DNA of 64,000 bases, taken from NCBI GenBank assembly GCA_023402845.1, contig JAEYFP010000013.1:1-64000 (forward strand), in the 5' to 3' direction. Under the pieces are notes generated by a model. It ran no database searches. It was given only the letters and a program-made list of their open reading frames with translations, and had not been told where the DNA came from. Both the position numbers and the translations under genes were made by a program. Positions 41,966-51,725 of the stretch are shown piece by piece (position 1 is the first letter of the stretch; each line of letters begins with the position of its first letter). The DNA comes from Bacillota bacterium. GTDB taxonomy: Bacteria > Bacillota > Clostridia > Lachnospirales > Lachnospiraceae.

Positions 41966-43090
41966 CTATGTATAGATCCGCGGCACGCGCTTTGAAATAT
42001 CGCATACAAGCTCATAATGAAATCTGCCGGACAGCCGGGCCAACTCCTCCGCTGTGATTTTCTCCTCTCCAAAGCTTCCTAAGAGCACAACTTCATCGTA
42101 TTCCCGTGCATCGGGAATATCAGTAATATCAACCATAAATTGATCCATGCATACCCTGCCTGTAATCGGCGCGCGTTTGCCTTTGATCAGAACACTTCCC
42201 TTATTGGAAAGCCCTCTCGGATACCCGTCGGCATAGCCGACCGGAATTGTCGCAAGCCTTATTGGTCCCTTTGCCGTATAAGTACCTCCATAACTGATCT
42301 GCGTATCCTTTTGTACCGTCTTAATATAGACGATGCTGCTTTTTAAAGACATTGCCGGTGTCAGAACAATAGATTCCCTAGAAATCTCATCAGACGGCCA
42401 CAGACCGTAAATCGTAATGCCGGCACGTACGATATTCAGATTGGCCTGTTTGAACTCCAGGATACCGGCACTGTTAGAGCAATGCTTATAGGGGATCCTA
42501 ATACCTCCAAGCTCACACTGCATAACAAATTCCTGAAATTTTGCAAGCTGTTTTACAGCATAGGTTTTATCTGCTTCATCAGCCCTTGCAAAATGTGTAA
42601 ATATCCCTTCTATTTCAATTTCGGGATATGCGGCAATTTTCTTTACAACTGACAAGCCGGCGTCATCGGCAGATACGCCGATCCTTGACATTCCGGTATC
42701 AACTTTTATATGCACATATGTTTTTTTATTCAATTTTTTTGCACATGCAGACAGATGATTTACCGTTTCTTCTTTAAATACAGTCAGCCTGATATCCTGT
42801 GCTATCAAGGCTTCATAATCCTCCGGAAATGTATAGCCGAGAATTAAAATCGGCTTCCTGACTCCGCTTCCCCTCAGTTCAAACGCTTCCTCGGCCGTCG
42901 CCACAGCAAACCCGAATACATAGCCAAGGGGTTCCAGCCTTTCCGCGAGCCTACTCGCACCGTGCCCATAACCGTCCGCCTTGATGACTGCGATCATTTT
43001 CGTATGTTCACTCAATTTGTGATACATATGCTCCATATTGGAGACAACCGCATCCAAATCAATTTGTGCATAAACTCTTCTGCTGCTCAT
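41966..43090 (-). CDS. alr: Alanine racemase
   Basis: This 374-residue PLP enzyme supplies D-alanine for peptidoglycan. The cofactor lysine is K37 in VIKADGYGHGA, the catalytic tyrosine lies in QISYGGTYTA, and GRVCMDQFMVDIT is typical of the C-terminal domain. AGGGAGG lies before the ATG. It is followed by mazF and preceded by nnr, an arrangement common in Firmicutes. Confidence 0.96.
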   Translation of the reverse strand: MSSRRVYAQIDLDAVVSNMEHMYHKLSEHTKMIAVIKADGYGHGASRLAERLEPLGYVFGFAVATAEEAFELRGSGVRKPILILGYTFPEDYEALIAQDIRLTVFKEETVNHLSACAKKLNKKTYVHIKVDTGMSRIGVSADDAGLSVVKKIAAYPEIEIEGIFTHFARADEADKTYAVKQLAKFQEFVMQCELGGIRIPYKHCSNSAGILEFKQANLNIVRAGITIYGLWPSDEISRESIVLTPAMSLKSSIVYIKTVQKDTQISYGGTYTAKGPIRLATIPVGYADGYPRGLSNKGSVLIKGKRAPITGRVCMDQFMVDITDIPDAREYDEVVLLGSFGEEKITAEELARLSGRFHYELVCDISKRVPRIYT

Positions 43091-43133
43091 TACAATTCCT
43101 CCCTGTATCTTTCACCCTCAAACGAGGTGTGCA

Positions 43134-44624
43134 CTATTGTAAATATTCCCGCATTGAATCGATCAAATCGCTTGCCAGCATCCCACGCTCTCCACATCGC
43201 AAAGAAGCCAGGTCTCCGGCTGCGCCATGCAGATAAACGCCGCAGGAAGCCGCGTCAAACGGCTGCATACCCTGTGCCAGCAGTCCGCAGATAATTCCAA
43301 ACAGCACATCCCCTGTACCCGCGCTTGCCATTCCGCTGTTTCCGTTTGAATTGATCCTGCAAAGGCCGGAAGGTTCGGCGGTAACAGTTCGCGCATCCTT
43401 ACATGCACAAATCACACCATATTCTTCGGAAAGTCTTCTTGCAGCGCCTATAAGATCACTTATCACCTCGGATTTCTCAAGCTGCATAAATAGACAGTAC
43501 TCTCCGATATGCGGCGTCATAATGATCGATCTGTTCTGCTTGGCATGCAGAAGTTTTTTTTGTTCGGACAACAGGGAAATTGCATCCGCATCAATCACGA
43601 GCGGCTTACCGGTTTGAAGAAGCACTTCTCTCAAGAGCGTTTCTGCAGACAATCCTAATGATATTCCGGGTCCTATTCCGATAATATCAGCCCACTCCAT
43701 TGCTTTATAAAGCGGCGGAAAATCAATTTCCTTTCCATAAACGGTCACAATTGCTTCCGGCAGACTTTCGATCAACACCTGTCTGTTTTTCTCATGCGTG
43801 AACACCTGCACCATACCGCACCCGCTTTTCAGACAGGCTTTCGATGCCAACACGGCTGCTCCCCCCATTGCTTCACTTCCCGCGATAATCAGCACTTTTC
43901 CGAACGTTCCTTTATTTGAATAGGCCGGCCGCTTTGCAAACACCAGATCGGAAGCTTCCAGAGCGAAGATTTTCGGAACTCTTTCCCGAAATGATGCCTG
44001 TGTAATGCCGATGTCCTTTTTGATCAGCTTTCCCGTATGAGCGGCTCCCGGATAAAGAAGGTGCCCAATTTTCTTATATGCAAAAGTCACTGTCAGATCA
44101 GCCTTTACTGCCGTTCCCATGACCGCTCCGGTATCTGCCGCAATTCCAGAGGCGATATCCACGGAAACAGTAACAGCTCCCCGCTCCTTGAAACGATTGA
44201 TCGCGTTAATGACCTCCTGATAGCTGCCGGACAGCTCCCTGTTTAAGCCGATCCCAAATAATGCATCTATAACAGTAGTATATGCATTTTCTTCTATCGT
44301 GCGATTAATCACGACCCCATAACGGGAAGCAATTTCCCATTGAACCTTCGTTTCCGGTGTACAGGAATCATCTGTTCCTGCAAAGACAACCTCTACAGGA
44401 ATTTGATTTTCCTTTAACAGTCTTGCAATTGCAAAACCATCTCCGCCGTTATTTCCGCTCCCGCAGACAACAAGTACCTTGCATAACGGCAGCTTTTCTT
44501 CTTTAAGTGTATCAAAAACGCCAAGCGCCGCACGTTCCATAAGAACAAGCGGCTGCATACCGAAATATTCGCTTGTATAGTTGTCACAGTACTTCATTTC
44601 TTCTGCAGATAAAATTGCTTCCAT
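43134..44624 (-). CDS. nnr: Bifunctional NAD(P)HX epimerase/dehydratase
   Basis: This is a roughly 496-residue fusion of the NAD(P)HX epimerase (about 1-210; VLVVCGSGNNGGDGFAIARLL) and the ADP-dependent dehydratase (about 225-496; GTFGKVLIIAGSEAMGG, GNSGMASAGTGDVLFGIICG). Together they repair hydrated NADH and NADPH. ATG at 44624 is preferred because GGAGG lies six bases upstream, whereas it abuts the ATG two codons earlier. It is read just before alr. Confidence 0.95.
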   Translation of the reverse strand: MEAILSAEEMKYCDNYTSEYFGMQPLVLMERAALGVFDTLKEEKLPLCKVLVVCGSGNNGGDGFAIARLLKENQIPVEVVFAGTDDSCTPETKVQWEIASRYGVVINRTIEENAYTTVIDALFGIGLNRELSGSYQEVINAINRFKERGAVTVSVDIASGIAADTGAVMGTAVKADLTVTFAYKKIGHLLYPGAAHTGKLIKKDIGITQASFRERVPKIFALEASDLVFAKRPAYSNKGTFGKVLIIAGSEAMGGAAVLASKACLKSGCGMVQVFTHEKNRQVLIESLPEAIVTVYGKEIDFPPLYKAMEWADIIGIGPGISLGLSAETLLREVLLQTGKPLVIDADAISLLSEQKKLLHAKQNRSIIMTPHIGEYCLFMQLEKSEVISDLIGAARRLSEEYGVICACKDARTVTAEPSGLCRINSNGNSGMASAGTGDVLFGIICGLLAQGMQPFDAASCGVYLHGAAGDLASLRCGERGMLASDLIDSMREYLQ

Positions 44625-44705
44625 GGGCATCCTCCATTTTTAAAGGGCCGTAGACTCCTTAATACCAGTAAACGCATCACCAGAAACCGTATCTGTATGA
44701 TGCGC

Positions 44706-45365
44706 CTATTCTTTCTCTGTCTCCTCTGCCATCATTTCCCCTTTCTTTCTTGCAGAGGGGAGCGTAGGCTCGTATCTCATGTCGAATAATTCAAGCACTC
44801 CACGGCCGAAAATATTATGCATATAACCGTATAACTCTGAATTATTGATTTCCTTATCCTGTTTTTTGATGATATTTGTTTTGAGTGCCACGCGCATTTC
44901 ACGAATCCAGTCAGCAATCTCTTCAATTTCATCCGTATTTTGGGAAAGCTTGTCATAACACAGCTCCATCGTCCTCAACATCAATTCACGATTGACTGCA
45001 TCAAGTTCATGAGGAATTTCCAGAAGCTCGTCCTCATGACTCTCCACCTTTTCGTTGACCTCATTGACAAGACGTTTATTATCACTCAGCTTTTTATCAA
45101 CCGATGCATCGGTGTCCTGCTCAATACCTTCCATGTTGCTCATAATATCCGTCAGCAGATTGTTTTTGATTCTTTTTAAATCTTTGATTTCATTCGTCAG
45201 TTTTCCCTGGCGCTTCAAAAGATTGTTCAATTCTTTTTCAAGCCTTTGAATCTCCTTCGTCGCACTTAATCTGCCAAACAGCTTATGCCATTTATTGTCC
45301 AGCGTCAGAATCGGGATCTGCTTATCCTTGAGTGCTTCTTTAAATTTTTCCTCAGAGCCTGCCAT
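44706..45365 (-). CDS. Long coiled-coil protein next to rex
   Basis: I do not recognise a function for this 219-residue protein, which is largely one coiled coil (about 35-180: RLEKELNNLLKRQGKLTNEIKDL, NRELMLRTMELCYDKLSQ). The N-terminal part contains ILTLDNKWHKLF. A short block near the end (YGYMHNIFGRGVLELFDM) is less regular and may be a folded cap. It lies two bases downstream of rex, so the two are co-transcribed. I recall uncharacterised Lachnospiraceae proteins in the same place. Confidence 0.75.
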   Translation of the reverse strand: MAGSEEKFKEALKDKQIPILTLDNKWHKLFGRLSATKEIQRLEKELNNLLKRQGKLTNEIKDLKRIKNNLLTDIMSNMEGIEQDTDASVDKKLSDNKRLVNEVNEKVESHEDELLEIPHELDAVNRELMLRTMELCYDKLSQNTDEIEEIADWIREMRVALKTNIIKKQDKEINNSELYGYMHNIFGRGVLELFDMRYEPTLPSARKKGEMMAEETEKE

Positions 45366-45367
45366 CG

Positions 45368-46024
45368 CTACTCACCCCGAATATCCTTCTGTTCCTGTTC
45401 ATAACGGTTTAAATTATAGGAGAGACGCATCAGATTTTCCGATAAATGCACATTTTCAACAACGACTCCCTTAGGCACATTCAAATCAATATGTGCAAAA
45501 TTTAATATGGCTTTAATTCCGCAGGTAACGAGCAGCTCTGCCACCTGCACAGCACCTTCTTTCGGAATAGTCAAAACGGCGATGTCTACATTGTTTTCCC
45601 GCATAAATGCTTCAATTTCCTCCATCGGCGCAATCTGGAGATCCCGAATAAGCTTCCCATGGATCTTGGGATTTGCATCGAAGATTCCCTTAATAATAAA
45701 ACCTCTTTTTTCAAAATTAACATAATTAGCAAGCGCCTGCCCCAAATTGCCAGCGCCTACCAAAATCAAATTATGCTTTTGATCAAGTCCTAAAATCTTT
45801 CCGATCTCTTCATATAAATATTTCACATTATATCCGTAGCCCTGCTGACCAAATCCGCCGAAATTATTCAAATCCTGCCGGATCTGCGAAGCTGTCACCT
45901 TCATCCGCTCGCTGAGTTCCCGTGAAGAAATACGCTCCACACCGTGGTCCTTCAGCTCGCCGAGATATCTGAAATACCTCGGCAGCCTGCTGATTACGGC
46001 ACGTGAAATTTCTTTTTCTTCCAA
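45368..46024 (-). CDS. rex: Redox-sensing transcriptional repressor Rex
   Basis: This 218-residue NADH/NAD-responsive repressor has a winged helix (about 1-80, ERISSRELSERMKVTASQIRQDL) and a Rossmann domain with LVGAGNLGQALANY. It normally controls fermentative dehydrogenases and hydrogenases. It lies 17 bases downstream of icd and probably shares the citrate synthase-icd promoter. I found no Rex-box palindrome near that promoter. Confidence 0.96.
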   Translation of the reverse strand: MEEKEISRAVISRLPRYFRYLGELKDHGVERISSRELSERMKVTASQIRQDLNNFGGFGQQGYGYNVKYLYEEIGKILGLDQKHNLILVGAGNLGQALANYVNFEKRGFIIKGIFDANPKIHGKLIRDLQIAPMEEIEAFMRENNVDIAVLTIPKEGAVQVAELLVTCGIKAILNFAHIDLNVPKGVVVENVHLSENLMRLSYNLNRYEQEQKDIRGE

Positions 46025-46041
46025 AACAGCTACCTCCCCAT

Positions 46042-47253
46042 TTATAAATAACTTTCCAACGTCTTCCTGACTGCCCGGATGAAATCACGGCTGTTCAAGG
46101 TCACCGTTTCCTCCAGGCTTGTGATTATCGCAAGATCCTTTGTCATCTTTCCCGATTCAATCGTTTCAATTGTTGCTCTTTCCAGCTTGTCTGCAAATCG
46201 CATCAGATCAGAAATGCCGTCCAGTTCGCCCCGCTTCCTCAGCGCACCGGTCCATGCAAAAATCGTTGCAACAGAGTTCGTCGAGGTTTCTTCTCCTTTT
46301 AAATGCTTATAATAATGGCGCTGCACAGTTCCGTGTGCTGCTTCATATTCAAATACGCCGGAAGGAGAAACAAGAACAGACGTCATCATTGCAAGAGATC
46401 CAAAAGCAGAGGAGATCATATCACTCATGACATCCCCGTCATAGTTTTTACATGCCCAAATCATACCACCCTCCGACTTCATGATCCTTGCCACAATATC
46501 GTCGATCAGCGTATAAAAATACTCAATTTCAGCATCCGCAAACTTCTCTTTATATTCCGCTTCATAAATACTCTGAAATAGATCCTTGAAATGATGATCA
46601 TACTGTTTGGATATCGTATCCTTCGTGCCAAACCAGAGGTCTTGTCTGATGTCAAGTGCATAGTTAAAGCAGCTTCTTGCAAATGCCTCTATGGAATCGG
46701 TGCGATTATGCATACCGCGAACAACACCACCCGAAGCCGGAAACTCATGGATCAGCTCCCGCCTCTGCGTTCCATCCGCAGCCGTAAACAACAGTTCCGC
46801 TTTTCCTGCCTGTTCAATCAAATATTCCGTATTGATATAAATATCACCGTAAGCATGTCTTGCGATCGTAATCGGCTTTTTCCAGTTCTTCACGCACGGT
46901 TCAATGCCTTTTACAATAATCGGTGCCCGAAACACCGTTCCGTTTAATATTGCCCGGATTGTCCCGTTCGGGCTTTTCCACATTTTCTTGAGTACATATT
47001 CCTTCATCCGATCCGCATTCGGCGTGATTGTCGCACATTTTACCGCAACACCATATTTTTCCGCAGCTCTCGCAGAATCAACCGTCACCTGATCCTCTGT
47101 CTCATTTCTGTATTCGAGGCCAAGATCATAATATTCCGTCTTTAAATCAATAAATGGATATAAAAGCTCCTCCTTTATCATCTGCCACAAAATTCTCGTC
47201 ATTTCATCTCCGTCCATCTCTACAAGAGGAGTTTTCATTTTAATCTGATCCAT
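46042..47253 (-). CDS. icd: NADP-dependent isocitrate dehydrogenase
   Basis: This 403-residue enzyme of the homodimeric, eukaryote-like branch (MKTPLVEMDGDEMTRILWQ; NGTIRAILNGTVFRAPI) makes 2-oxoglutarate and NADPH from isocitrate. KNYDGDVMSDMISSAFGSLAMM contains the metal-binding aspartates. The gene follows the citrate synthase candidate by 18 bases, forming an oxidative branch to glutamate; aconitase is not in the window. Confidence 0.96.
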   Translation of the reverse strand: MDQIKMKTPLVEMDGDEMTRILWQMIKEELLYPFIDLKTEYYDLGLEYRNETEDQVTVDSARAAEKYGVAVKCATITPNADRMKEYVLKKMWKSPNGTIRAILNGTVFRAPIIVKGIEPCVKNWKKPITIARHAYGDIYINTEYLIEQAGKAELLFTAADGTQRRELIHEFPASGGVVRGMHNRTDSIEAFARSCFNYALDIRQDLWFGTKDTISKQYDHHFKDLFQSIYEAEYKEKFADAEIEYFYTLIDDIVARIMKSEGGMIWACKNYDGDVMSDMISSAFGSLAMMTSVLVSPSGVFEYEAAHGTVQRHYYKHLKGEETSTNSVATIFAWTGALRKRGELDGISDLMRFADKLERATIETIESGKMTKDLAIITSLEETVTLNSRDFIRAVRKTLESYL

Positions 47254-47271
47254 TTATCCATTCCTTTCTGC

Positions 47272-48666
47272 TTATAGTTTCATTTTTAAGTCCAGGCAGG
47301 CCTGTTCAATCATACTCACAAGCTCCTGGTTCGTCATAACGGTCACCCGTCCGCTTTCATATTCCGCGTCTACCTCGTCCTTAATACGCACGACAAGCGC
47401 ATCGCTCTTGTCCACATGACGTTCTTTCGGAAGTTTGTAGTAGGTGTTAATCCAATGGGCGATGCCCGCAAGCCCGGATGTGTTGGAAACAGCACAAAGC
47501 ACCGGCCTGTTCAAAAACTTTTCTGTATCAAAAATATTATAGATTTCTTCATTTTTTAAAAGGCCGTCCGCATGGATGCCCGCTCTCGTCACGTTAAAAT
47601 TTTCTCCGACAAACGGTGTTCTGGACGGAACCTTATAGCCGATTTCCTTTTCATAATATTCTGCAAGCTCCGTGATTATAGTCGTATCCATGCCGTTTAA
47701 ATCGCCCTTTAACTGCGCATATTCAAACACCATTGCTTCAAGCGGCGTATTCCCCGTCCGCTCGCCGATGCCGAACAGTGACGTATTAACACCTGCGCAG
47801 CCGTACAGCCAGGCTGTCGTCGAGTTGGAAACCGCCTTATAGAAATCGTTGTGTCCATGCCACTCAAGCAGGTGCGGGCTGACTCCGGCGTGCTTGTTCA
47901 TGCCATAAATGATGCCCTGTACGGAACGGGGAATTACAGCACCCGGATAATTGACACCATACCCCATCGTATCGCAGGCCCTGACTTTGACCGGAATTTT
48001 ATACTCATCCATCAGGCGCATCAGTTCCAAACAGAATGGAATGACATAACCATAAATGTCAGCACGTGTAATGTCCTCCAAATGGCATCGCGGGCTGACC
48101 CCTGTCTCAAGACATTCCCGTACGATATTCAGATAATGCTCCATCGCCTGCCTGCGGTTCATTTTCAGCTTATAAAAAATATGATAGTCCGAGCAACTTA
48201 CTAAAATGCCTGTTTCCTTCATTCCAAGGTCCTTGACCAGCTGAAAGTCCTCCTTGCTCGCGCGGATCCAGCTTGTGATTTCCGGAAACTGGTAGCCTCT
48301 TTCCATGCATTTATATACGGCATCCCGATCCTTCTTACTGTATAAAAAAAATTCACTGGCACGGATCATGCCGTTCGGGCCGCCGAGCTTGTGCAGATAA
48401 TCAAAAATTGTCACAATCTGCTCCGTCGTATACGGTGCCCTTGACTGCTGGCCATCACGGAATGTCGTATCGGTAATCCAGATTTCCTTTGGCATATTAT
48501 GGGGAACCGTTCTGTCATTGAATGCGATTTTCGGCACTTCCTCATAGGGAAACAGATTCCTGAATACATTAGGGGTCTCCACATCCGCTAATATATACAT
48601 ATGCTCTTCAAGTTCCAATAAATTATTGCTGCTGTTCATCTTCACAGCGCGGTTTTCTGTCTTCAT
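47272..48666 (-). CDS. Re-citrate synthase / homocitrate synthase-like enzyme
   Basis: This roughly 465-residue DRE-TIM acyltransferase of the isopropylmalate/homocitrate synthase superfamily begins its barrel at IWITDTTFRDGQQSRAPYT, with the HGHND metal site in WHGHNDFYKA. It is longer than typical homocitrate synthases and resembles the Re-face citrate synthase described from Clostridium kluyveri, as far as I recall. The neighbour icd fits that role: oxaloacetate and acetyl-CoA to citrate for glutamate. The start at 48666 has AGGAGG six bases upstream; the frame extends 13 codons further. Homocitrate or 2-isopropylmalate synthesis cannot be excluded by sequence alone. Confidence 0.82.
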   Translation of the reverse strand: MKTENRAVKMNSSNNLLELEEHMYILADVETPNVFRNLFPYEEVPKIAFNDRTVPHNMPKEIWITDTTFRDGQQSRAPYTTEQIVTIFDYLHKLGGPNGMIRASEFFLYSKKDRDAVYKCMERGYQFPEITSWIRASKEDFQLVKDLGMKETGILVSCSDYHIFYKLKMNRRQAMEHYLNIVRECLETGVSPRCHLEDITRADIYGYVIPFCLELMRLMDEYKIPVKVRACDTMGYGVNYPGAVIPRSVQGIIYGMNKHAGVSPHLLEWHGHNDFYKAVSNSTTAWLYGCAGVNTSLFGIGERTGNTPLEAMVFEYAQLKGDLNGMDTTIITELAEYYEKEIGYKVPSRTPFVGENFNVTRAGIHADGLLKNEEIYNIFDTEKFLNRPVLCAVSNTSGLAGIAHWINTYYKLPKERHVDKSDALVVRIKDEVDAEYESGRVTVMTNQELVSMIEQACLDLKMKL

Positions 48667-48703
48667 CATATGCCTCCTCTGATCAACCTGTATAATCCTT
48701 TTC

Positions 48704-48731
48704 ATTATACTAGTGTCAGAAAAAAAAGCAA
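48704..48731 (-). promoter_or_regulatory. Promoter of the citrate synthase-icd-rex unit
   Basis: Minus-strand TTGCTT (48726-48731), a 16-base spacer and TATAAT (48704-48709), about 40 bases upstream of the ATG. Confidence 0.7.
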
Positions 48732-48749
48732 CTACCGATTATTTTAATC

Positions 48750-51716
48750 TCACATTTTCTGATTTCGTTTCTCTCTCCACAAAAACAAAATTGCCGCAGA
48801 GGAAAGCAGAATGACAATGACAAACCATTTGGCCTCAATTGTTCCGACTCTTCTGTTTAAAGTTTGCACGACCCCGGCAATCTGATTTCCGGCAAGCCCT
48901 TCCGCATTCTCTGTTACAACAGTTCCGGCTTGTTTGGAAGCAATCCGATAAATGACATAGGGTGACAGATGGCTTGCGACAAACCGCAGACAATCCGTTC
49001 CGTCCACCGTAATGCGCTCTGTCGAAAGTTCCTCCAGGGAGCCGTTATCATCAAGAGCACCGATCTTTAAATTTTCTGTTCCGATAAAACGTGCCGGAAT
49101 CGGAATTATGATTTCCAATTTTCCCGTTGCCAGCTTTTCGATCGGAATGGTCCCGGTTTGATCTGTCATCGTCATACTAAGCGGCATCATGGTAATATCT
49201 CCAACCTGACCATAATAATTATAGAATGCAAGATTTAGTTTGGCACGCAAAGATTCATCCTCGCCGATTTGAAGCATATAGCGCTCCGTATTGCCAGGAA
49301 TACGGGCTGACGCCTTAGAAGCATCCGCCGCCTGAAAGCCGGCAGTATTTAACTGTACAAGAATCGCATTATCTTCCGTCAAATTGGCAAGCTCCTCAGA
49401 CACTCCCGGCGACGTAGAAAAGGAAATCCCTGATAGCAATGCATTTAAGCCTTCCGATGCATTTCCGTCAATCGTAATACCGGTCAGGCGCTTTCCGCTC
49501 CACTCCTCGCAATTTTCATAGGCATCAAAAGCACTTTCCTTTACACCCGTCATAATATACTCACTGCCGCCGGCTGTTACATGAGGATCAATTGAAACAA
49601 TGCCGCTTTCTTCCGCAGGCTCCTTTGTCGCTCTTTGCAGCTCAAGTGTTCCCTGTCCGCCCGACGCATCGGCTGTCACACAGTAAATCTGTCCTCTGAA
49701 GCCATAACTTCCCGTATCAAAGATCGTACCGGAATTCAAATTGCAGTCCTTATTTACAATTGCGTTTTCCACACCATCAAACGCAAGATTTCTTAAATCC
49801 TGTGCGGAAAGCCGGGATGCTGTCTGCTTATAGGTTACATTCGGCAGGAGGTTCCCCGTAAAAATAGCGGTCTTGAGCAGACTTTGATTATCGGTGCCGC
49901 CGAAGGAGCCAAGTCCGATTGACGTTACTGTGGACGGAATCCGCACGCTGTCCAGACCTGTATTTTTAAATGCACGGTCCTCAATTTGAACGAGTCCCTC
50001 CTGAAGCTCTGCCGCATTAAGTGCACTGCATCCATTAAATGCATCCTCACCGATCGTTGTCACAGAATTCGGTATCGAAACTCCTGTAATGGATGTATTC
50101 CCCGAAAAACATCCCGCACCGATCGTCTTTATTCCCTCTGGGATTGAAATGTTGCCGCCCTCCCCCTTATAGGCAAGGAGAATCCCGTCACCCACCGTGA
50201 GGAAATTGTTTCCGTCATTAGCTGAAAGCCAGTTATTCAGCCACAACGAACCTTCAAAAGCGCCAAGTTCAATCGTTTGTACACTGTCCGGAATTGTTAC
50301 ATCATTCAGTGCCTCACAAAAGTAAAACGCTGCATAACCGATCCGTTCTACACTATTTGGAATATGAATCTGCTGTATACCAGAACGGGCAAAAGCAAAA
50401 TCACCAATTTTTGTCACATCCTCCGGCAGTTTAGCACCCGTAATCGTTTCATTTTGATAAAAAAGACGGTTTCCGATTGTATTTACACCGGAAGGAATCT
50501 TTACCACACTTTCGTTTCCGCTGTAATGTGACAGGACGCCCGCAATCATATCATAGGTATCCGAGGAAAATGTTGTATTTCCACCGCTTGACGCAACACC
50601 ATCCTCAATTTCCGCATCATCGAGAGCAAATCCCCTCACCGGCATATCCGAGGACATCAGCATCACAACACTTCCGCCAACAATTTTGCCGGAGCCCAGT
50701 TCTCCCGGCAGGACATTATCTGTAAAATCGACACTGGAATATCCTTGCGGGGACATGTCGGGCGAAGCACCCTGCGGCGTTTGGCTATTGTCAGATTCTG
50801 CGGCACTGTTGCCGGAAATGGTATCGGCTTCATTCTCAGATACCGAGCCGGAAGCACTTATCTCCTGCACCGGTGCTGACACCGCATCCGACAGCTGTAT
50901 TTCAACATTGCCGCTGCTTGCAAACGCAAGATCATCGATATAGCCTACGGAATTCGGCATGACGATCGTCTGAAGGTTTGTACAGTCACCGAACGAATAT
51001 GCCTGCAGCGCCGTAACCGATGCCGGAATTGTTACAGATGTCAGTCCGCTGCAATTTGCAAACGCATATTCAGGAATTTCAGTGACACTATTTGAAATTG
51101 TCACATTTGTCAGAAGATTGGCACCCCAAAAGGCATACTCGCCAATCTCCTTTACTGCGGAGGGCATGGAATAAGTGCTGAATGTCCGCCCTGCCAGATA
51201 TTGGACGAGTGTTTTGCCATCCGACGTATAGAGCACACCATCAATGCACTTATAAGATTCGTTTCCCGATGAAACAGAAATATTATTTAAACTCGTACAG
51301 CGCGCGAAAGCTGCTGATCCGATCGTTGAAACCTTTGACGGAATATTGATCCGCTCTAATTTCTCACAACCCGAAAAAGCGCTAGAACCAATGGTTTTAA
51401 CGCTTTCCGGTATGGATACCTCCTGCAGGTTTTTACAATTTTCAAATGCTGCATAATCAATTGTAGTTACAGAATCCGGAATGGTCACCTTGACAAGGTT
51501 TTCATTGCCTGAAAAAGCATCCTTACCGATGACCGTCACATTGTTCGGTATGGTCAGTTCAGACGCATTTCCCGTGTAACCGGCTATCGTGGAGCCGTCC
51601 ATGCTGAAGTCTCCGCGCTGCGTAAGTGCCTGCGTATCCGCCGGCGGCAGACACATCAGCAATACCGCCGTCACGGCAAGCAGGATCGCTATCGCTCTTC
51701 GTATTGTCTTTCCCAT
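48750..51716 (-). CDS. BspA-like leucine-rich repeat surface protein
   Basis: This 988-residue secreted protein has a signal peptide (1-32) and two blocks of about 23-residue BspA/TpLRR repeats (about 45-285 and 395-640, e.g. AFSGCEKLERINIPSKVSTIG). An Ser/Asn/Gln-rich linker (about 290-340) separates them. An ITIPIP-HLSPYV domain near the end (about 790-925) is shared with the product at 51726. It finishes with one membrane span and a basic tail (LFLWREKRNQKM). There is no LPxTG-like motif before that span, so anchoring is by the membrane helix. Such repeats often mediate adhesion or matrix binding. It is the last gene of the sortase operon. Confidence 0.88.
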   Translation of the reverse strand: MGKTIRRAIAILLAVTAVLLMCLPPADTQALTQRGDFSMDGSTIAGYTGNASELTIPNNVTVIGKDAFSGNENLVKVTIPDSVTTIDYAAFENCKNLQEVSIPESVKTIGSSAFSGCEKLERINIPSKVSTIGSAAFARCTSLNNISVSSGNESYKCIDGVLYTSDGKTLVQYLAGRTFSTYSMPSAVKEIGEYAFWGANLLTNVTISNSVTEIPEYAFANCSGLTSVTIPASVTALQAYSFGDCTNLQTIVMPNSVGYIDDLAFASSGNVEIQLSDAVSAPVQEISASGSVSENEADTISGNSAAESDNSQTPQGASPDMSPQGYSSVDFTDNVLPGELGSGKIVGGSVVMLMSSDMPVRGFALDDAEIEDGVASSGGNTTFSSDTYDMIAGVLSHYSGNESVVKIPSGVNTIGNRLFYQNETITGAKLPEDVTKIGDFAFARSGIQQIHIPNSVERIGYAAFYFCEALNDVTIPDSVQTIELGAFEGSLWLNNWLSANDGNNFLTVGDGILLAYKGEGGNISIPEGIKTIGAGCFSGNTSITGVSIPNSVTTIGEDAFNGCSALNAAELQEGLVQIEDRAFKNTGLDSVRIPSTVTSIGLGSFGGTDNQSLLKTAIFTGNLLPNVTYKQTASRLSAQDLRNLAFDGVENAIVNKDCNLNSGTIFDTGSYGFRGQIYCVTADASGGQGTLELQRATKEPAEESGIVSIDPHVTAGGSEYIMTGVKESAFDAYENCEEWSGKRLTGITIDGNASEGLNALLSGISFSTSPGVSEELANLTEDNAILVQLNTAGFQAADASKASARIPGNTERYMLQIGEDESLRAKLNLAFYNYYGQVGDITMMPLSMTMTDQTGTIPIEKLATGKLEIIIPIPARFIGTENLKIGALDDNGSLEELSTERITVDGTDCLRFVASHLSPYVIYRIASKQAGTVVTENAEGLAGNQIAGVVQTLNRRVGTIEAKWFVIVILLSSAAILFLWREKRNQKM

Positions 51717-51725
51717 ACCTTCTCC

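Noticed and set aside
48670..48749. Rex operator near the citrate synthase-icd-rex promoter
   Set aside because: No TTGTGA- or TTGTTAA-type palindrome could be seen.
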